Positions 52,809-61,901 of a DNA stretch of 64,000 nt are shown here, piece after piece. The stretch covers positions 449,001 to 513,000 of the forward strand of contig NZ_CP095743.1 in the NCBI RefSeq assembly GCF_022049065.2, given 5' to 3'. Source of the DNA: Niallia sp. Man26 (GTDB taxonomy: Bacteria; Bacillota; Bacilli; Bacillales; Cytobacillaceae). The notes beneath the pieces are model-generated. The model saw only the letters and a program-made list of their open reading frames with translations. It made no database searches and was not told the DNA's origin. How positions within the stretch are numbered: position 1 is the stretch's first letter; each line of letters begins with the position of its first letter. The translations under genes and the position numbers were made by a program.

Positions 52809-53312
52809 ATGGAAGGTTCTAAATATTGCAGTGAGTCGCTCGTTATAAAAACGAGCCTTGTTTTCCCTACAGATACGAACACATACGGTACTTTGTTCGG
52901 AGGGAAACTGATGGCATACATCGATGATACGGCTGCTATTGCTGCCATGAGACATGCAAGAAAACATATTGTAACAGCCTCGACAGATTCAGTCGATTTT
53001 CTTCATCCAATTCAAGAAGGAAATTCAGTTTGCTTAGAAGCATTTGTCACTTATACAGGAACATCCTCTATGGAAGTGTTTGTAAAGGTGACAGCAGAAG
53101 ACTTGCTGTCAGGGGAAAAGAATCTCTGTGCTCTCAGCTTTTTAACTATGGTCGCTATAGATGAACATGGCAAACCGACAGCGGTGCCGCAGGTTGTCCC
53201 GCAAACAGAAGAAGAAATCAGTCTGTTTGAATCAGGTAAAGTGCGGGCCCAGATGAGAAGAAACAGGAAAGCAGAAACACAGGAGCTTGCTCGGAAATAT
53301 AAGTCAAAATGA
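52809..53312 (+). CDS. Acyl-CoA thioesterase, hotdog fold (YkhA type)
   Basis: A 167-residue hotdog-fold thioesterase of the BFIT/YciA/YkhA group. The segment NTYGTLFGGKLMAYIDDTAAIAA has the conserved GGxxMxxID helix with the catalytic Asp, followed by VTASTDSVDFLHPI. The C-terminal tail is basic. It hydrolyses acyl-CoA, chain length unknown. AAGGAGGATAT precedes the ATG. Single gene. Confidence 0.88.
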   Translation: MEGSKYCSESLVIKTSLVFPTDTNTYGTLFGGKLMAYIDDTAAIAAMRHARKHIVTASTDSVDFLHPIQEGNSVCLEAFVTYTGTSSMEVFVKVTAEDLLSGEKNLCALSFLTMVAIDEHGKPTAVPQVVPQTEEEISLFESGKVRAQMRRNRKAETQELARKYKSK

Positions 53313-53446
53313 CGTTAATCTGCCACTCAAAAGGCATGACCTGACAGGTAATGCTGTCGAAATTGGCAAATTATTTTCCAGGAAATGATGATATTTCTGG
53401 AATGATGTCTTTTTTGCCTTTCATTGTCTTATCTAGGCGAAATGTG

Positions 53447-53482
53447 AAATGGCATCCTCATTTAGAGGATGCCATTTTTTTT
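53447..53482. terminator. Terminator between thioesterase and EamA exporter genes
   Basis: AAATGGCATCCTC / GAGGATGCCATTT with a 5-nt loop and T run; it overlaps the end of the convergent exporter gene. Confidence 0.88.
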
Positions 53483-54369
53483 ATTGAAATTATTTGCATA
53501 ATTTTCTCGAGGTTTACTAAAACAAGGCTGCATAAAATCAGCATTACCCCAATAAGCATGACTGGATGAACAACTTCCTTATAGAAGAGGCGGCCGATAG
53601 TTAAGGCGATTAGCGGCGACACGTACAGCCATGTCGAAGGTAGAAACGCATTCGTTTTTGCTACAAGATAATAATAGATTGTATGGGCAATCATGGACCC
53701 TGCTACAGTTAAATAAACAATAGATAAAAAACCCGGCATTGTTATAGCAGGTGCTGTTTCTCCAGTGAATAAGGATAAAAGCAGCAACAGCAGCCCTCCG
53801 TATATCATTTGTACAGCATTTAAAGCCATTGGGCTTTCTACTTTGAAGGTTTCAACGGTCTTTCCAGAATAGATGGAGCCTGCTGCATAGCCAATTTGAC
53901 CAATAAGGATGATTCCACACCCGATAATCCAATGGATGTCCCAAGCAATCGACAATCCTGGCAGAAAGAGACATACTACCCCGAGAAATCCTAATAGGAC
54001 ACCACAGATACTTGCTTTAGTAATTTTAACCCGCAAAAGGGCAGTCTGAATTAGGATAATCATGATTGGTGCTGAAGCAGACAAGACGGCTGCAATTCCT
54101 GAGGAAATAAATTGTTCGGCCCAATATAGACAGGCAAAGGTAATGAAAGTTAAAGATAATCCTGTAAGCATAAGCTCTTTGCGCCAAAGGAGCTTCCATG
54201 TCGTCTTTTTTCGGGCAAGCAATAATACGTAAAGAACGGCACCTGCTGCCATAAAGCGTATTCCAGCCGACAGGAATGGTGGAAAGCCTTCGTCGACACC
54301 TACCTTGATAGCTAAGAATGTTGTTCCGAAAATAAAACACATCAGACTGTATAAAAAAATGGTCATCAT
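53458..54369 (-). CDS. EamA-family (DMT) membrane exporter
   Basis: A 303-residue protein with ten hydrophobic spans in two EamA repeats (FGTTFLAIKVGVDEGFPPFLSAGIRFMAAG; AGSMIAHTIYYYLVAKTNAFLPSTWLYVSPLIAL). DMT exporters of this kind export amino acids or metabolites. It is divergent from a MocR-type PLP regulator 105 bp away, a common arrangement in which the regulator controls the exporter. The ATG has GGAGGGATTATG upstream. Confidence 0.85.
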   Translation of the reverse strand: MMTIFLYSLMCFIFGTTFLAIKVGVDEGFPPFLSAGIRFMAAGAVLYVLLLARKKTTWKLLWRKELMLTGLSLTFITFACLYWAEQFISSGIAAVLSASAPIMIILIQTALLRVKITKASICGVLLGFLGVVCLFLPGLSIAWDIHWIIGCGIILIGQIGYAAGSIYSGKTVETFKVESPMALNAVQMIYGGLLLLLLSLFTGETAPAITMPGFLSIVYLTVAGSMIAHTIYYYLVAKTNAFLPSTWLYVSPLIALTIGRLFYKEVVHPVMLIGVMLILCSLVLVNLEKIMQIISIKKMASSK

Positions 54370-54474
54370 AATCCCTCCTGCCCTAATTGTAAGCCAGACA
54401 GGACAGACCAGATGAATTCATGTAGAACAGATTTAAGGAAATGGTACAATAATAATAAGTAGGAGGGGTTGGAA

Positions 54475-55908
54475 ATGGTTATAAAATCGGAACATACTGC
54501 ACTATACAAGCAAGTTTATGAATATATGCTGACCCGTATTCAAACAGGAGAGTGGGAAAAAGACAGACGGCTTCCCTCGGTAAGAAGTCTTGCAGAGCTG
54601 TTGGGGGTTCACCGTTTGACCATCTTAAAAGCGTATCAGCTTTTAAAGGAGGAAGGTCATGTTTATGCAAAGGACAAAACAGGCTATTATTGTAAAAATA
54701 GTAATCTTTTAAGCGGGCCAGGAGAACAGCCTGCCATCTACTCTTATATACAGAACAGCATCTTGTCAGATATTCATCGTGAGCAAACCTTTTTTAAATT
54801 TTCTGCTGCTGTCATTGACCCGACTTTATTGCCAAACAGATACCTATCTCAGCATGCAAAGGAGATATTCGATAAATATCCTCATTTGCTAGGCACATAT
54901 GCACCCGTAAAGGGAGATGAAGAACTGATTGCAGGTTTGTCAGCTTATTTTCAAAAGTATGACCGATTGTACATACATGAGGATTCAATTATTATCACAT
55001 CCGGAGCACAGCAGGGCATTGATATTATTGCCAAGGTATTCGTTCAGGCACATGATCATGTGCTGATTGAAAGCCCAACATACAGTGGAGCAGCAGATAT
55101 ATTTGTAAACAGAGGCGCAAAACTAATTCCTGTTCCGATAACCTCAGCAGGTTTTTGTCTTGAGGAAGTAGAATTACTTATGAAGAAGCACAAGCCAAAG
55201 CTTTTCTATACAAATCCAACTTTTCATAATCCGACAGGCTATACGGTTCCGACTGAGCAAAGAAAGCAGCTGGCAGAGCTTGCCGAAAAATATCAATGTA
55301 TTATTTTAGAAGATGATTCTTTCCATGAAATCTATTTCCACGAACCGCCGCCGCCGCCGATTTTCTCTTATGATACAGGAGGATATGTCATCTATTTACG
55401 AAGCTTTTGCAAATACATGGCTCCAGGATTAAGAATATGTGCGATGGTTGCCCATCCGAGTTTAACGAAATGGCTCATTAAAGGAAAGGCGCTCGCAGAT
55501 AACGGAACACCATTGCTTAACCAAAAGGCCTTTTTATTTTATCTTACTTCGGATAGAGTCCGTACACATATGGAAAAACTGAGGATAGCTTTGCAGATAA
55601 GAAAGGAGACAATGGAAGAGGAACTAAAGGGTTATTTCAAATGGGACAGTCCAGGCGGAGGTCTTAATTTATGGGTTCGCCTTCATGATGCCATTGATAA
55701 AACCGCGTTGAAAGACAAGGCGCTTGAAAGTTCTGTTTCCTATGTACCAGGTTATATTTGTGATCCTCTTGAAAGAGATATTCCATATATAAGGCTCAGC
55801 TACTCCTACTTAAATGAGCAGGAAATCAAGAATGGAATGGAGCTTCTAACGAATATTTATGATTCCTTGACTAACGGAATGGATGATAAACCGAACAGGA
55901 GGTTATAA
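54475..55908 (+). CDS. MocR-type regulator: GntR domain fused to PLP aminotransferase
   Basis: A 477-residue protein with a GntR winged helix (about 5-75; LYKQVYEYMLTRIQTGEW, LPSVRSLAELLGVHR) and an aminotransferase fold. PLP segment: YLRSFCKYMAPGLRI has the Schiff-base Lys; EDDSFHEIYF and NPTFHNPTG are typical. The ATG at 54475 follows AGGAGGGG by 6 nt. It is divergent from the EamA exporter, which it probably regulates, and its stop is fused to the next start (TAATG). Confidence 0.87.
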   Translation: MVIKSEHTALYKQVYEYMLTRIQTGEWEKDRRLPSVRSLAELLGVHRLTILKAYQLLKEEGHVYAKDKTGYYCKNSNLLSGPGEQPAIYSYIQNSILSDIHREQTFFKFSAAVIDPTLLPNRYLSQHAKEIFDKYPHLLGTYAPVKGDEELIAGLSAYFQKYDRLYIHEDSIIITSGAQQGIDIIAKVFVQAHDHVLIESPTYSGAADIFVNRGAKLIPVPITSAGFCLEEVELLMKKHKPKLFYTNPTFHNPTGYTVPTEQRKQLAELAEKYQCIILEDDSFHEIYFHEPPPPPIFSYDTGGYVIYLRSFCKYMAPGLRICAMVAHPSLTKWLIKGKALADNGTPLLNQKAFLFYLTSDRVRTHMEKLRIALQIRKETMEEELKGYFKWDSPGGGLNLWVRLHDAIDKTALKDKALESSVSYVPGYICDPLERDIPYIRLSYSYLNEQEIKNGMELLTNIYDSLTNGMDDKPNRRL

Positions 55909-56183
55909 TGGCAGAACTGGCTTATTATGTTGTGACAAGAAGAATTGAGTTCAACATGCAGGTTATAGATGAAGTAGAAAAATGCTTGATTCTATCGAGT
56001 GACAAAATCAAGACTGAAAATGCAGCCTTTTATTTAGAATCTGTTTATGACATATCTGTTAAAAAAACAAATAACCTCTATCAAATTCTTTATTTGCATA
56101 CAAATAAAGGTGTTTTCTCTTTTATTGTTAAAGAAGATCCAGCTGACTTCATCCGTCAAGTGAAGGGGAAATTAAGAAAATAA
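55908..56183 (+). CDS. Hypothetical 91-residue protein translationally coupled to MocR regulator
   Basis: Not recognised. The sequence is soluble, mixed alpha/beta, with alternating charged residues and no membrane segment (YYVVTRRIEFNMQVIDEVEK, YQILYLHTNKGVFSFIVKED). The start overlaps the MocR stop by one base (TAATG), and GGAGG lies inside the MocR end, so the two are made together. A role in the regulator's pathway can only be inferred from this coupling. Confidence 0.65.
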   Translation: MAELAYYVVTRRIEFNMQVIDEVEKCLILSSDKIKTENAAFYLESVYDISVKKTNNLYQILYLHTNKGVFSFIVKEDPADFIRQVKGKLRK

Positions 56184-56214
56184 AAAATGCTGCCGAAAAG
56201 CAGGCAGCATTTTT
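56182..56214. terminator. Terminator between the coupled gene and YetJ-like gene
   Basis: AAAAATGCTGCC / GGCAGCATTTTT with a 8-nt loop; A and T runs on each side, between convergent genes. Confidence 0.9.
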
Positions 56215-56215
56215 A

Positions 56216-56854
56216 TTAGTCCTTGCTTGAGAGAATCCCAAAAATTCGCAAGATGTTGATGAATAGGTTAACAAAATCCAAATACAGATTCAATGCCATT
56301 AATGGAACCTGCTCTGCAGTTACGCCATAATGCTTCATTCTGTTAAAGTCGTACAGCACATATCCACTGAATACAAGCACGCCGATAAAGGAATAAGCAA
56401 GCATTGCTGTTGAGCTGATTGGCCAGATTATGTTGAAAATTCCAATGACGATTAATGCCAGCAAGGCTGCCATCAGCATGCCGCCAAGGAAGGACAGGTC
56501 ACGTTTTGTCGTTGTTGCATAAACAGCCAGTCCAGCAAATACAATCGTTGTTGTTCCTAATGCCATAATGACAACATTCGCGCCTATTGTAGAAACATAA
56601 TGGGACACGATTGGATATGTTGTAATACCTGAAATAAAGGTAAAGGCATAAAGGAAGGAGTATGACATAGACTTTCCTCTTCTCAAGAAGAAAGCGATAA
56701 AGAGCAATACGAGCTCCAATATAGCCAATGGTAAAAACAGAGAAGCTGGAACGAAATTCCCTGCTAAAGTACCGATAGTAGCAATTCCTAATGATAAGGC
56801 AAATGTCCTTAACACGGCAGGTAAATGATCCGTTTTCATACTATGTGTGTACAT
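56216..56854 (-). CDS. yetJ: Bax inhibitor-1/TMBIM-family membrane protein (YetJ type)
   Basis: A 212-residue, seven-span protein (B. subtilis YetJ 214), a pH-sensitive calcium leak channel family. The two conserved Asp of the sensor pair are in VLYDFNRMKHYG (TM6) and LNLYLDFVNLFINILRIFG (TM7), the family signature. The ATG lies 70 bp upstream of the mscL end; same strand, but a separate unit is likely. It ends at a bidirectional terminator. Confidence 0.92.
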   Translation of the reverse strand: MYTHSMKTDHLPAVLRTFALSLGIATIGTLAGNFVPASLFLPLAILELVLLFIAFFLRRGKSMSYSFLYAFTFISGITTYPIVSHYVSTIGANVVIMALGTTTIVFAGLAVYATTTKRDLSFLGGMLMAALLALIVIGIFNIIWPISSTAMLAYSFIGVLVFSGYVLYDFNRMKHYGVTAEQVPLMALNLYLDFVNLFINILRIFGILSSKD

Positions 56855-56923
56855 AAAGTCACTCCATTGATATTATTTTAATATTTTTACGTTTAATAGA
56901 GGAGAAGGTTTCAAAAAAAAGCA

Positions 56924-57322
56924 TTAATTTTCTTCTTCTCTGACGCGATCCTTCTTTAAAAGATCGCGGATTTCCATCAACAGCTCTTCCTTCGCATCAA
57001 TGGAAGGGGCTTTTTCTTCAGCCATTTCTTCTTTCTTCTTTTTAAACTTGGAAAGCAGCTTAATAACCATAAAGATGGAGAAAGCCACAATAAAGAAATC
57101 TAGAATTGTCTGGATGAATTGTCCGTAAAGCACAGTTGCTTTACCGTATGTTATTTTAAGATTTGTTAAGTTAACACCGCCGAGGAGGACCCCGACAATA
57201 GGCATAATAATGTCATTTACGAGAGAGCTGACAATCTTGCTGAATGCTCCGCCGATGATAACACCGATTGCTAAGTCAATCACATTGCCTTTGACCGCAA
57301 AGGCTTTAAATTCTTTCCACAT
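56924..57322 (-). CDS. mscL: Large-conductance mechanosensitive channel MscL
   Basis: Releases solutes on hypo-osmotic shock. 132 residues with the signature N terminus [33 protein letters not shown]1 with small residues lining the gate, periplasmic loop, TM2 ([15 protein letters not shown]) and a charged C-terminal bundle. The ATG at 57322 follows TAGGAGTTTAACA; a longer frame into the acylphosphatase gene is rejected. Confidence 0.96.
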   Translation of the reverse strand: MWKEFKAFAVKGNVIDLAIGVIIGGAFSKIVSSLVNDIIMPIVGVLLGGVNLTNLKITYGKATVLYGQFIQTILDFFIVAFSIFMVIKLLSKFKKKKEEMAEEKAPSIDAKEELLMEIRDLLKKDRVREEEN

Positions 57323-57356
57323 TGTTAAACTCCTAACTTTATTTTCGTTTTTAAAT

Positions 57357-57626
57357 CTAGTAACGGATGCTGAATGAGCGGAAGTGCTCAGGCTCTTGCT
57401 CCGTAATATCGACATGATGGACAGCCGCAAAGCGGTTTCCCTTTTTTATGTCGTCTATAAAAGAGGCTAGTGTCTCCTTTGGTCCTGAGATAACTGCTTC
57501 AACAGAACCGTTGTCTTTGTTTCTGACCCAGCCGTTTACATTATATTCGATTGCTTTCATTTGTACAAAATAGCGAAAGCCGACTCCTTGAACCTTTCCA
57601 GTGATGGCAAGATGATATTGAATCAT
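57357..57626 (-). CDS. Acylphosphatase
   Basis: Hydrolyses acyl phosphates such as carbamoyl or acetyl phosphate. 89 residues with both catalytic residues: Arg18 in [13 protein letters not shown] and Asn36 in [13 protein letters not shown]; the ferredoxin-like fold ends in FSIRY. The ATG at 57626 follows AAGGAATAATTATT. It is 35 nt upstream of mscL on the same strand, perhaps one transcript. Confidence 0.94.
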   Translation of the reverse strand: MIQYHLAITGKVQGVGFRYFVQMKAIEYNVNGWVRNKDNGSVEAVISGPKETLASFIDDIKKGNRFAAVHHVDITEQEPEHFRSFSIRY

Positions 57627-57859
57627 AATAATTATTCCTTCCATTATTGTTTTTAGGAATGCTAACTATAGGATAACATAAAAGTGAGCTCGGCCAAATC
57701 GAGACTTGGCATATGTTGAAATTGCCAATTCAAAAGGTTTGCAAAGATGGAAAAACCTAGATTTGTAGAAAGGAAGCCATTTTGTTAATATTAATAAGTA
57801 CGTCTAATAAAGCAAATTAAATAAAGCAAATTACGTGTTTTTAAAATCAGGAGAAAATA

Positions 57860-58987
57860 ATGAAACCATATATATACATTAGCATGCTTATACTGTGTGC
57901 TGTTTTAATTGTCGTTGGGACAATCCAATATAGTATTAACAAGAATAAAGAGAGTGAAGCTTCTGCTAAAGCAAGTGAAACTAAAAAAATCAATTGGATT
58001 ATAGAAAATGCCATTTCGTCTATAACAATCAAAGAAGATAATGAAGTATATGAAGCATACTTGATCGGCGATGAAACAGAGAAATATACGCTAGAAGAAG
58101 ACAATTTTCTTGGTGACAAGGATGATACCATTGTCGAGGGGGCTTTTTCGCTGTATTTAACAGCAGAGTCAGAAGATGATACAAAAGAATATAAACAAGT
58201 GATTAAGCTCAGAAATCCGCTTATCTTTAACACAAAAAATAAAAATATCAGTACTTATACTGTAAATAAACATAGTATTATTGCAATCTATCAGACGAAG
58301 TCTAAGGATAATACAGTTGCCTCTTTGTATGCAGTTGACGATGGGGAGCTTACATCCCTTACTACAACTGAAATTCCAGTGTTAAAACGGAAAATAAAGA
58401 GCATCCAGCAAAATTACTTGCAAACAGCAGAAAAAAAGCAGGATAACGTATATGAAGTGACTTCATGGACATTAGATTCAGGCCGTCTTCAGCTCAAAGA
58501 GGCAGACAAGACGTCCATTGACAATGAAAAGGCTATAGAGAGATGGGTGGAGGAAGAAGACTATTATTTGCCGTTCAAAAATCTCACTATATCCAAAGAT
58601 ATTTTGACTATAGCAGAACAGGGGATGCTGATGGGAAGCCAGTATCCGATTGGTACAAGTATTAGCGAAATAACAAAATCAAATGATGAATATATAAAAA
58701 CAGAGCAAAATGATGGATTAATGATGGTCGAATATCCAGAAGTTACCTACTATTATGATGGGAAGACAAAGCAGGTAAACTCTATCGCCATTCCCGGCAT
58801 GCGTTTAAAGGCCGACATGTCTGCAGTCAATAAGGCATTAGGCAAGCCGGAAGCCATCGCGGCAAACAAAGAAAATAACGGTTATATTGCCACATATTCG
58901 GCTAACCATTATGAAATGAAGTTTATTCTTGACAGCAATCAGCATGTCCAGTCGATTCAGCTTGTGAAAAAACAGGACAGCAAATGA
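57860..58987 (+). CDS. Membrane-anchored extracytoplasmic protein, unrecognised
   Basis: A 375-residue protein with one N-terminal span (about 4-25, YISMLILCAVLIVVGTI) and no lipobox, so the rest is extracytoplasmic. The C-terminal third (GSQYPIGTSISEITKSN, YYYDGKTKQVNSIAIPG, AVNKALGKPEAIAANKENNGY) resembles the DUF4309/YjgB-type beta domain of secreted Bacillus proteins. The middle part is acidic and repeat-free. CAGGAG precedes the ATG. Alone between a 233-bp gap without features and a terminator. Function unknown. Confidence 0.7.
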   Translation: MKPYIYISMLILCAVLIVVGTIQYSINKNKESEASAKASETKKINWIIENAISSITIKEDNEVYEAYLIGDETEKYTLEEDNFLGDKDDTIVEGAFSLYLTAESEDDTKEYKQVIKLRNPLIFNTKNKNISTYTVNKHSIIAIYQTKSKDNTVASLYAVDDGELTSLTTTEIPVLKRKIKSIQQNYLQTAEKKQDNVYEVTSWTLDSGRLQLKEADKTSIDNEKAIERWVEEEDYYLPFKNLTISKDILTIAEQGMLMGSQYPIGTSISEITKSNDEYIKTEQNDGLMMVEYPEVTYYYDGKTKQVNSIAIPGMRLKADMSAVNKALGKPEAIAANKENNGYIATYSANHYEMKFILDSNQHVQSIQLVKKQDSK

Positions 58988-59024
58988 AAAAGAACCTAGC
59001 AGGTAGCTCCTGCTAGGTTCTTAA
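58988..59024. terminator. Bidirectional terminator between the anchored protein and AmpS
   Basis: AAGAACCTAGCAGG / CCTGCTAGGTTCTT perfect 14-bp stem with 5-nt loop, between convergent genes. Confidence 0.92.
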
Positions 59025-59040
59025 TGTTGAGTTGGTTATA

Positions 59041-60273
59041 TTAGAAAGCCCAATCTCCGTTACGGAAGACAGCTTCTGTTTTACCGTCAGCTGTAATACC
59101 GTCAATATCCATTTTGTCAGAACCAATCATGAAGTCTACATGCGTGATGCTCTCATTTAGGCCTGCAGAAGCTAATTCTTCGCTGGACATTGTTTTTCCG
59201 CCTTTAATACAGAATGCATAGGCGCTGCCGATTGCCAAATGGTTTGATGCGTTCTCATCAAACAATGTATTGTAATAAAGGATATTAGACTCTGAAATAG
59301 GGGAACGATGGGGCACAAGCGCCACTTCACCTAAATAGTGGGAGCCTTCATCTGTTTCCACAAGCTGTCGTAAAATTTCCTCCCCTTGTTCTGCCTTTAC
59401 ATCCACAATTCTGCCGTCCTTGAACGTAACCGAAAAGCGGTCGATGATATTTCCGCCGTAGCTTAGCGGCTTGGTGCTTGAAACAGTACCGTTTACACCT
59501 GTTTTGAATGGAACTGTGAACACTTCTTCTGTCGGCATATTTGCCATGAACTCGAAGCCTTTTTCATTAACACTTCCAGCTCCGCACCATAGATGGTTTT
59601 CGGGAAGCTCAATTGTTAAGTCTGTTCCAGGTGCTGTATAGTGCAGCTTTTTGTATGACTTGCTGTTTAAGTAATCTACTTTTTCATGAAGATTTTTATC
59701 GTGCTGCTTCCATGCCTCGATTGGTTCGTCTTGGTCCACTCTTGATGCTTTGAAGATAGCATCCCACAGCAGGTCAACACGCTTTTCTTCCGGCTCATTG
59801 GCAAAAACAGTGTTAGCCCATGCGGCAGAAGGAACACCGATTACTGTCCAGCTGACCTTATCTGATTGCACATATTTGCGGAAAGTGCTTAATGCCTTTC
59901 CAGAAGCCTTTTGGAAGTTGGCAATTTTTTCAGTTGAAATGCCTTTAAGCAAATCAGGGCTAGAAGAGAGGACTGACATGAATGCAGCTCCGTCTTTGGC
60001 AAGCTCTTCTGTTTCTTTCGCTCTCCATTCAGGATATTCTAAAAATGCTTCACTTGGTGCAAGCTCGTACTTCGTTCTTGTAACGATGTCGTCCGTCCAA
60101 TTTACAACGACATTTTTAGCGCCTGCTTCATATGCTTTTCTGACAACAAGACGAACAAATTCAGCTGCATCGATTGTTGTATTTACGACTAAAGTCTGTT
60201 CCGGCTGAATATTGACGCCAACTTTCACTGCAAGTTCTGCATATTTTTCTAAATTTTGTTGAAATGTACTCAT
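59041..60273 (-). CDS. ampS: M29-family aminopeptidase (AmpS/PepS type)
   Basis: A 410-residue cytoplasmic metallo-aminopeptidase of the M29 thermophilic-aminopeptidase family. The metal-binding region is preserved: GEVALVPHRSPISESNILYYNTLFDENASNHLAIGSAY (split here only for reading; Glu, His, Tyr, His) and HVDFMIGSDKMDIDG (Asp). AAAGGAGAATGGGTC precedes the ATG. It trims N-terminal residues from peptides. Single gene. Confidence 0.93.
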   Translation of the reverse strand: MSTFQQNLEKYAELAVKVGVNIQPEQTLVVNTTIDAAEFVRLVVRKAYEAGAKNVVVNWTDDIVTRTKYELAPSEAFLEYPEWRAKETEELAKDGAAFMSVLSSSPDLLKGISTEKIANFQKASGKALSTFRKYVQSDKVSWTVIGVPSAAWANTVFANEPEEKRVDLLWDAIFKASRVDQDEPIEAWKQHDKNLHEKVDYLNSKSYKKLHYTAPGTDLTIELPENHLWCGAGSVNEKGFEFMANMPTEEVFTVPFKTGVNGTVSSTKPLSYGGNIIDRFSVTFKDGRIVDVKAEQGEEILRQLVETDEGSHYLGEVALVPHRSPISESNILYYNTLFDENASNHLAIGSAYAFCIKGGKTMSSEELASAGLNESITHVDFMIGSDKMDIDGITADGKTEAVFRNGDWAF

Positions 60274-60506
60274 GACCCATTCTCCTTTATTAAGAGCTAG
60301 TATGTAATGATTGCCTATTTTGGAATTTTAGAAAAGCCGTTCCACTTTATCAGTATAATGTATGACATAGGAAATCCTTTCATCCATTGTAGCTTGTTTA
60401 TACATATAAATAAACTGATTTGTCTAATAGTTGCAGATTTATTTGTTGATGAAAGCTATGTTCCGATAATGCTTTTGCACAAACTCACTCTTATAATCGC
60501 AACAGA

Positions 60507-60535
60507 AGGTGTCACCTCCAGGTTTTTGCTATAAT
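60507..60535 (+). promoter_or_regulatory. Extended -10 promoter with AGGTGTCACCT palindrome before the HAD gene
   Basis: TGCTATAAT (60527-60535) is an extended -10. AGGTG-T-CACCT (60507-60517) is a perfect 5-bp inverted repeat over the -35 position and may be an operator. Confidence 0.5.
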
Positions 60536-60564
60536 ATAAAGACTATTACGATTCGGAGGAAATC

Positions 60565-61230
60565 ATGAACCCATCTTTAAAAGCTGTTATTTTTGATTTT
60601 GACGGAGTTATTGCTGATACTGTGCATCTTTATTATGAGGCAACAAAAAGAGTTGCTGATGAGCTGAAGGTGTCCTATACAATGGAAGATAATCTTCGTT
60701 TTCAGGGGATACCAAGAAAAATATTAATGGACGAGCTTGCCAATAGATGTGCAAGAGAAGTGACAGAGGAGGAGAAACTGTTGCTTGGCAATAAAAAAGG
60801 GGAATACTACCGAGAACTGATTACCGGCTTTACGAAGGACGATATGCTTCCAGGCATGTATGAATTCTTGTTTAGTCTAAAGGAATCGGGCATCAAGATG
60901 GGGATTGCCTCCTCAAGCTCCAATGCTCCATTTCTTTTAGAGAAATTCGGTATCAAGGATTGGTTTGGGTGTATCGTTGATCCTCATAAGCTGAAAAAAG
61001 GCAAGCCAGACCCAGAAATATTCCTTACAGCAGCAGATTGCCTTGGTATTCCCTATGACTGCTGTGCTGCAGTGGAAGATGGTGAGGCAGGATTGCAGGG
61101 CATTATGGCGACACCAATGTTCTCTGTGAGCATCGGAAGATCAGTTGAATTAAAGCAGGCGGAGTGGAATGTGCCAAGCACGGATCATTTGACCCTTGAT
61201 GAACTGCTGCGCAGGTTTGCAAACAGATAA
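60565..61230 (+). CDS. HAD-superfamily phosphatase / beta-phosphoglucomutase-like
   Basis: A 221-residue HAD hydrolase with subclass I cap. Motif I FDFDGVIADT has the nucleophile Asp11 and acid/base Asp13; motif II IASSSSN; motif III Lys in KKGKPDPE; motif IV VEDGEAGLQG. The substrate-specificity loop is not clear enough to choose between beta-phosphoglucomutase and a general sugar-phosphate phosphatase. GGAGG precedes the ATG. Ends at a bidirectional terminator. Confidence 0.87.
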   Translation: MNPSLKAVIFDFDGVIADTVHLYYEATKRVADELKVSYTMEDNLRFQGIPRKILMDELANRCAREVTEEEKLLLGNKKGEYYRELITGFTKDDMLPGMYEFLFSLKESGIKMGIASSSSNAPFLLEKFGIKDWFGCIVDPHKLKKGKPDPEIFLTAADCLGIPYDCCAAVEDGEAGLQGIMATPMFSVSIGRSVELKQAEWNVPSTDHLTLDELLRRFANR

Positions 61231-61267
61231 AAAAAATCCAGCAAGCATAGACTTTGCTGGATTTTTC
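61231..61267. terminator. Terminator between HAD and MerR genes
   Basis: AAAAATCCAGCAA / TTGCTGGATTTTT with a 9-nt loop, convergent genes on both sides. Confidence 0.9.
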
Positions 61268-61704
61268 TATTTATTGTCTTCCTCGGCCCACTTCTTTAAA
61301 GCAGCTTCAGCTCGGTTCTTCAGTGACAAAATATCTTCCTCTACTTTAAGGATATTTTGCTTTTTTTGTTCAATCAGCTTCAGTTGCTCTAATGTTGTTT
61401 CTAAAATTTTCTCTAGCTTTTCTCTTTGCAGATTCGTTCCCTTTACTTGGCGGTAATCTAGTTTTTGCAGCTCTAAAGCATCACTTAAGGCAATGAAATC
61501 CTGGAGTTCCTGAAGAGAAAAACCGAGAACATCCTTAGCATTCGTTATTTTTTTTAACAGTGACACATGTTCTTCTGTATATAAACGGTATCCGCCATCG
61601 CTTCTTTGTGGAGAAGGAATTAATCCTATCTGCTCATAATAACGAATGGTCCGCTTCGTTAATCCGCTCATTTTTGCTACATCATCAATTTTTAGCAGTT
61701 CCAT
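61267..61704 (-). CDS. MerR-family regulator (YfmP-like) of the divergent MFS pump
   Basis: A 145-residue protein: MerR winged helix (MELLKIDDVAKMSGLTKRTIRYYEQIGLIP, RSDGGYRLYTEEHVSLLKKI) and a long dimerisation coiled coil (about 85-135) without metal-binding Cys. The ATG at 61704 follows AAAAGGAGCAAGAGCT; the frame upstream to 61779 is rejected. Divergent from the MFS gene like B. subtilis yfmP/yfmO, and a 9-bp inverted repeat lies in the gap. Confidence 0.85.
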   Translation of the reverse strand: MELLKIDDVAKMSGLTKRTIRYYEQIGLIPSPQRSDGGYRLYTEEHVSLLKKITNAKDVLGFSLQELQDFIALSDALELQKLDYRQVKGTNLQREKLEKILETTLEQLKLIEQKKQNILKVEEDILSLKNRAEAALKKWAEEDNK

Positions 61705-61815
61705 AGCTCTTGCTCCTTTTAGATAATGCTCCCATTCAGGCAGCAGTATTGCGTTAAATCTTACTAATAACTTTGGCATATTAAAAAGAAAAGAGCAAGT
61801 GATTCACTGACAAAC

Positions 61816-61851
61816 ATTAACGTTGACGTAAACGTTAATTAGGTCTATACT
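61816..61851. promoter_or_regulatory. Divergent promoter with MerR-type operator
   Basis: ATTAACGTT, 6-bp spacer GACGTA, AACGTTAAT: a perfect 9-bp inverted repeat (61816-61839). It overlaps the -35 TTGACG (61823-61828) of a promoter with TATACT (61846-61851) at 17-bp spacing, reading to the MFS gene. Confidence 0.75.
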
Positions 61852-61901
61852 TTTATTTGGATTATTAAATGTATTAAATTATAAAAAGAAGGTTGATATG
61901 A

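Noticed and set aside
53351..53569. 72-codon + strand frame between thioesterase and EamA genes
   Set aside because: It runs through a terminator and the antisense of the EamA gene; no ribosome site.
60307..60534. 75-codon + strand frame between ampS and the HAD gene
   Set aside because: No ribosome site, low-complexity hydrophobic composition, and it runs into the promoter of the HAD gene.
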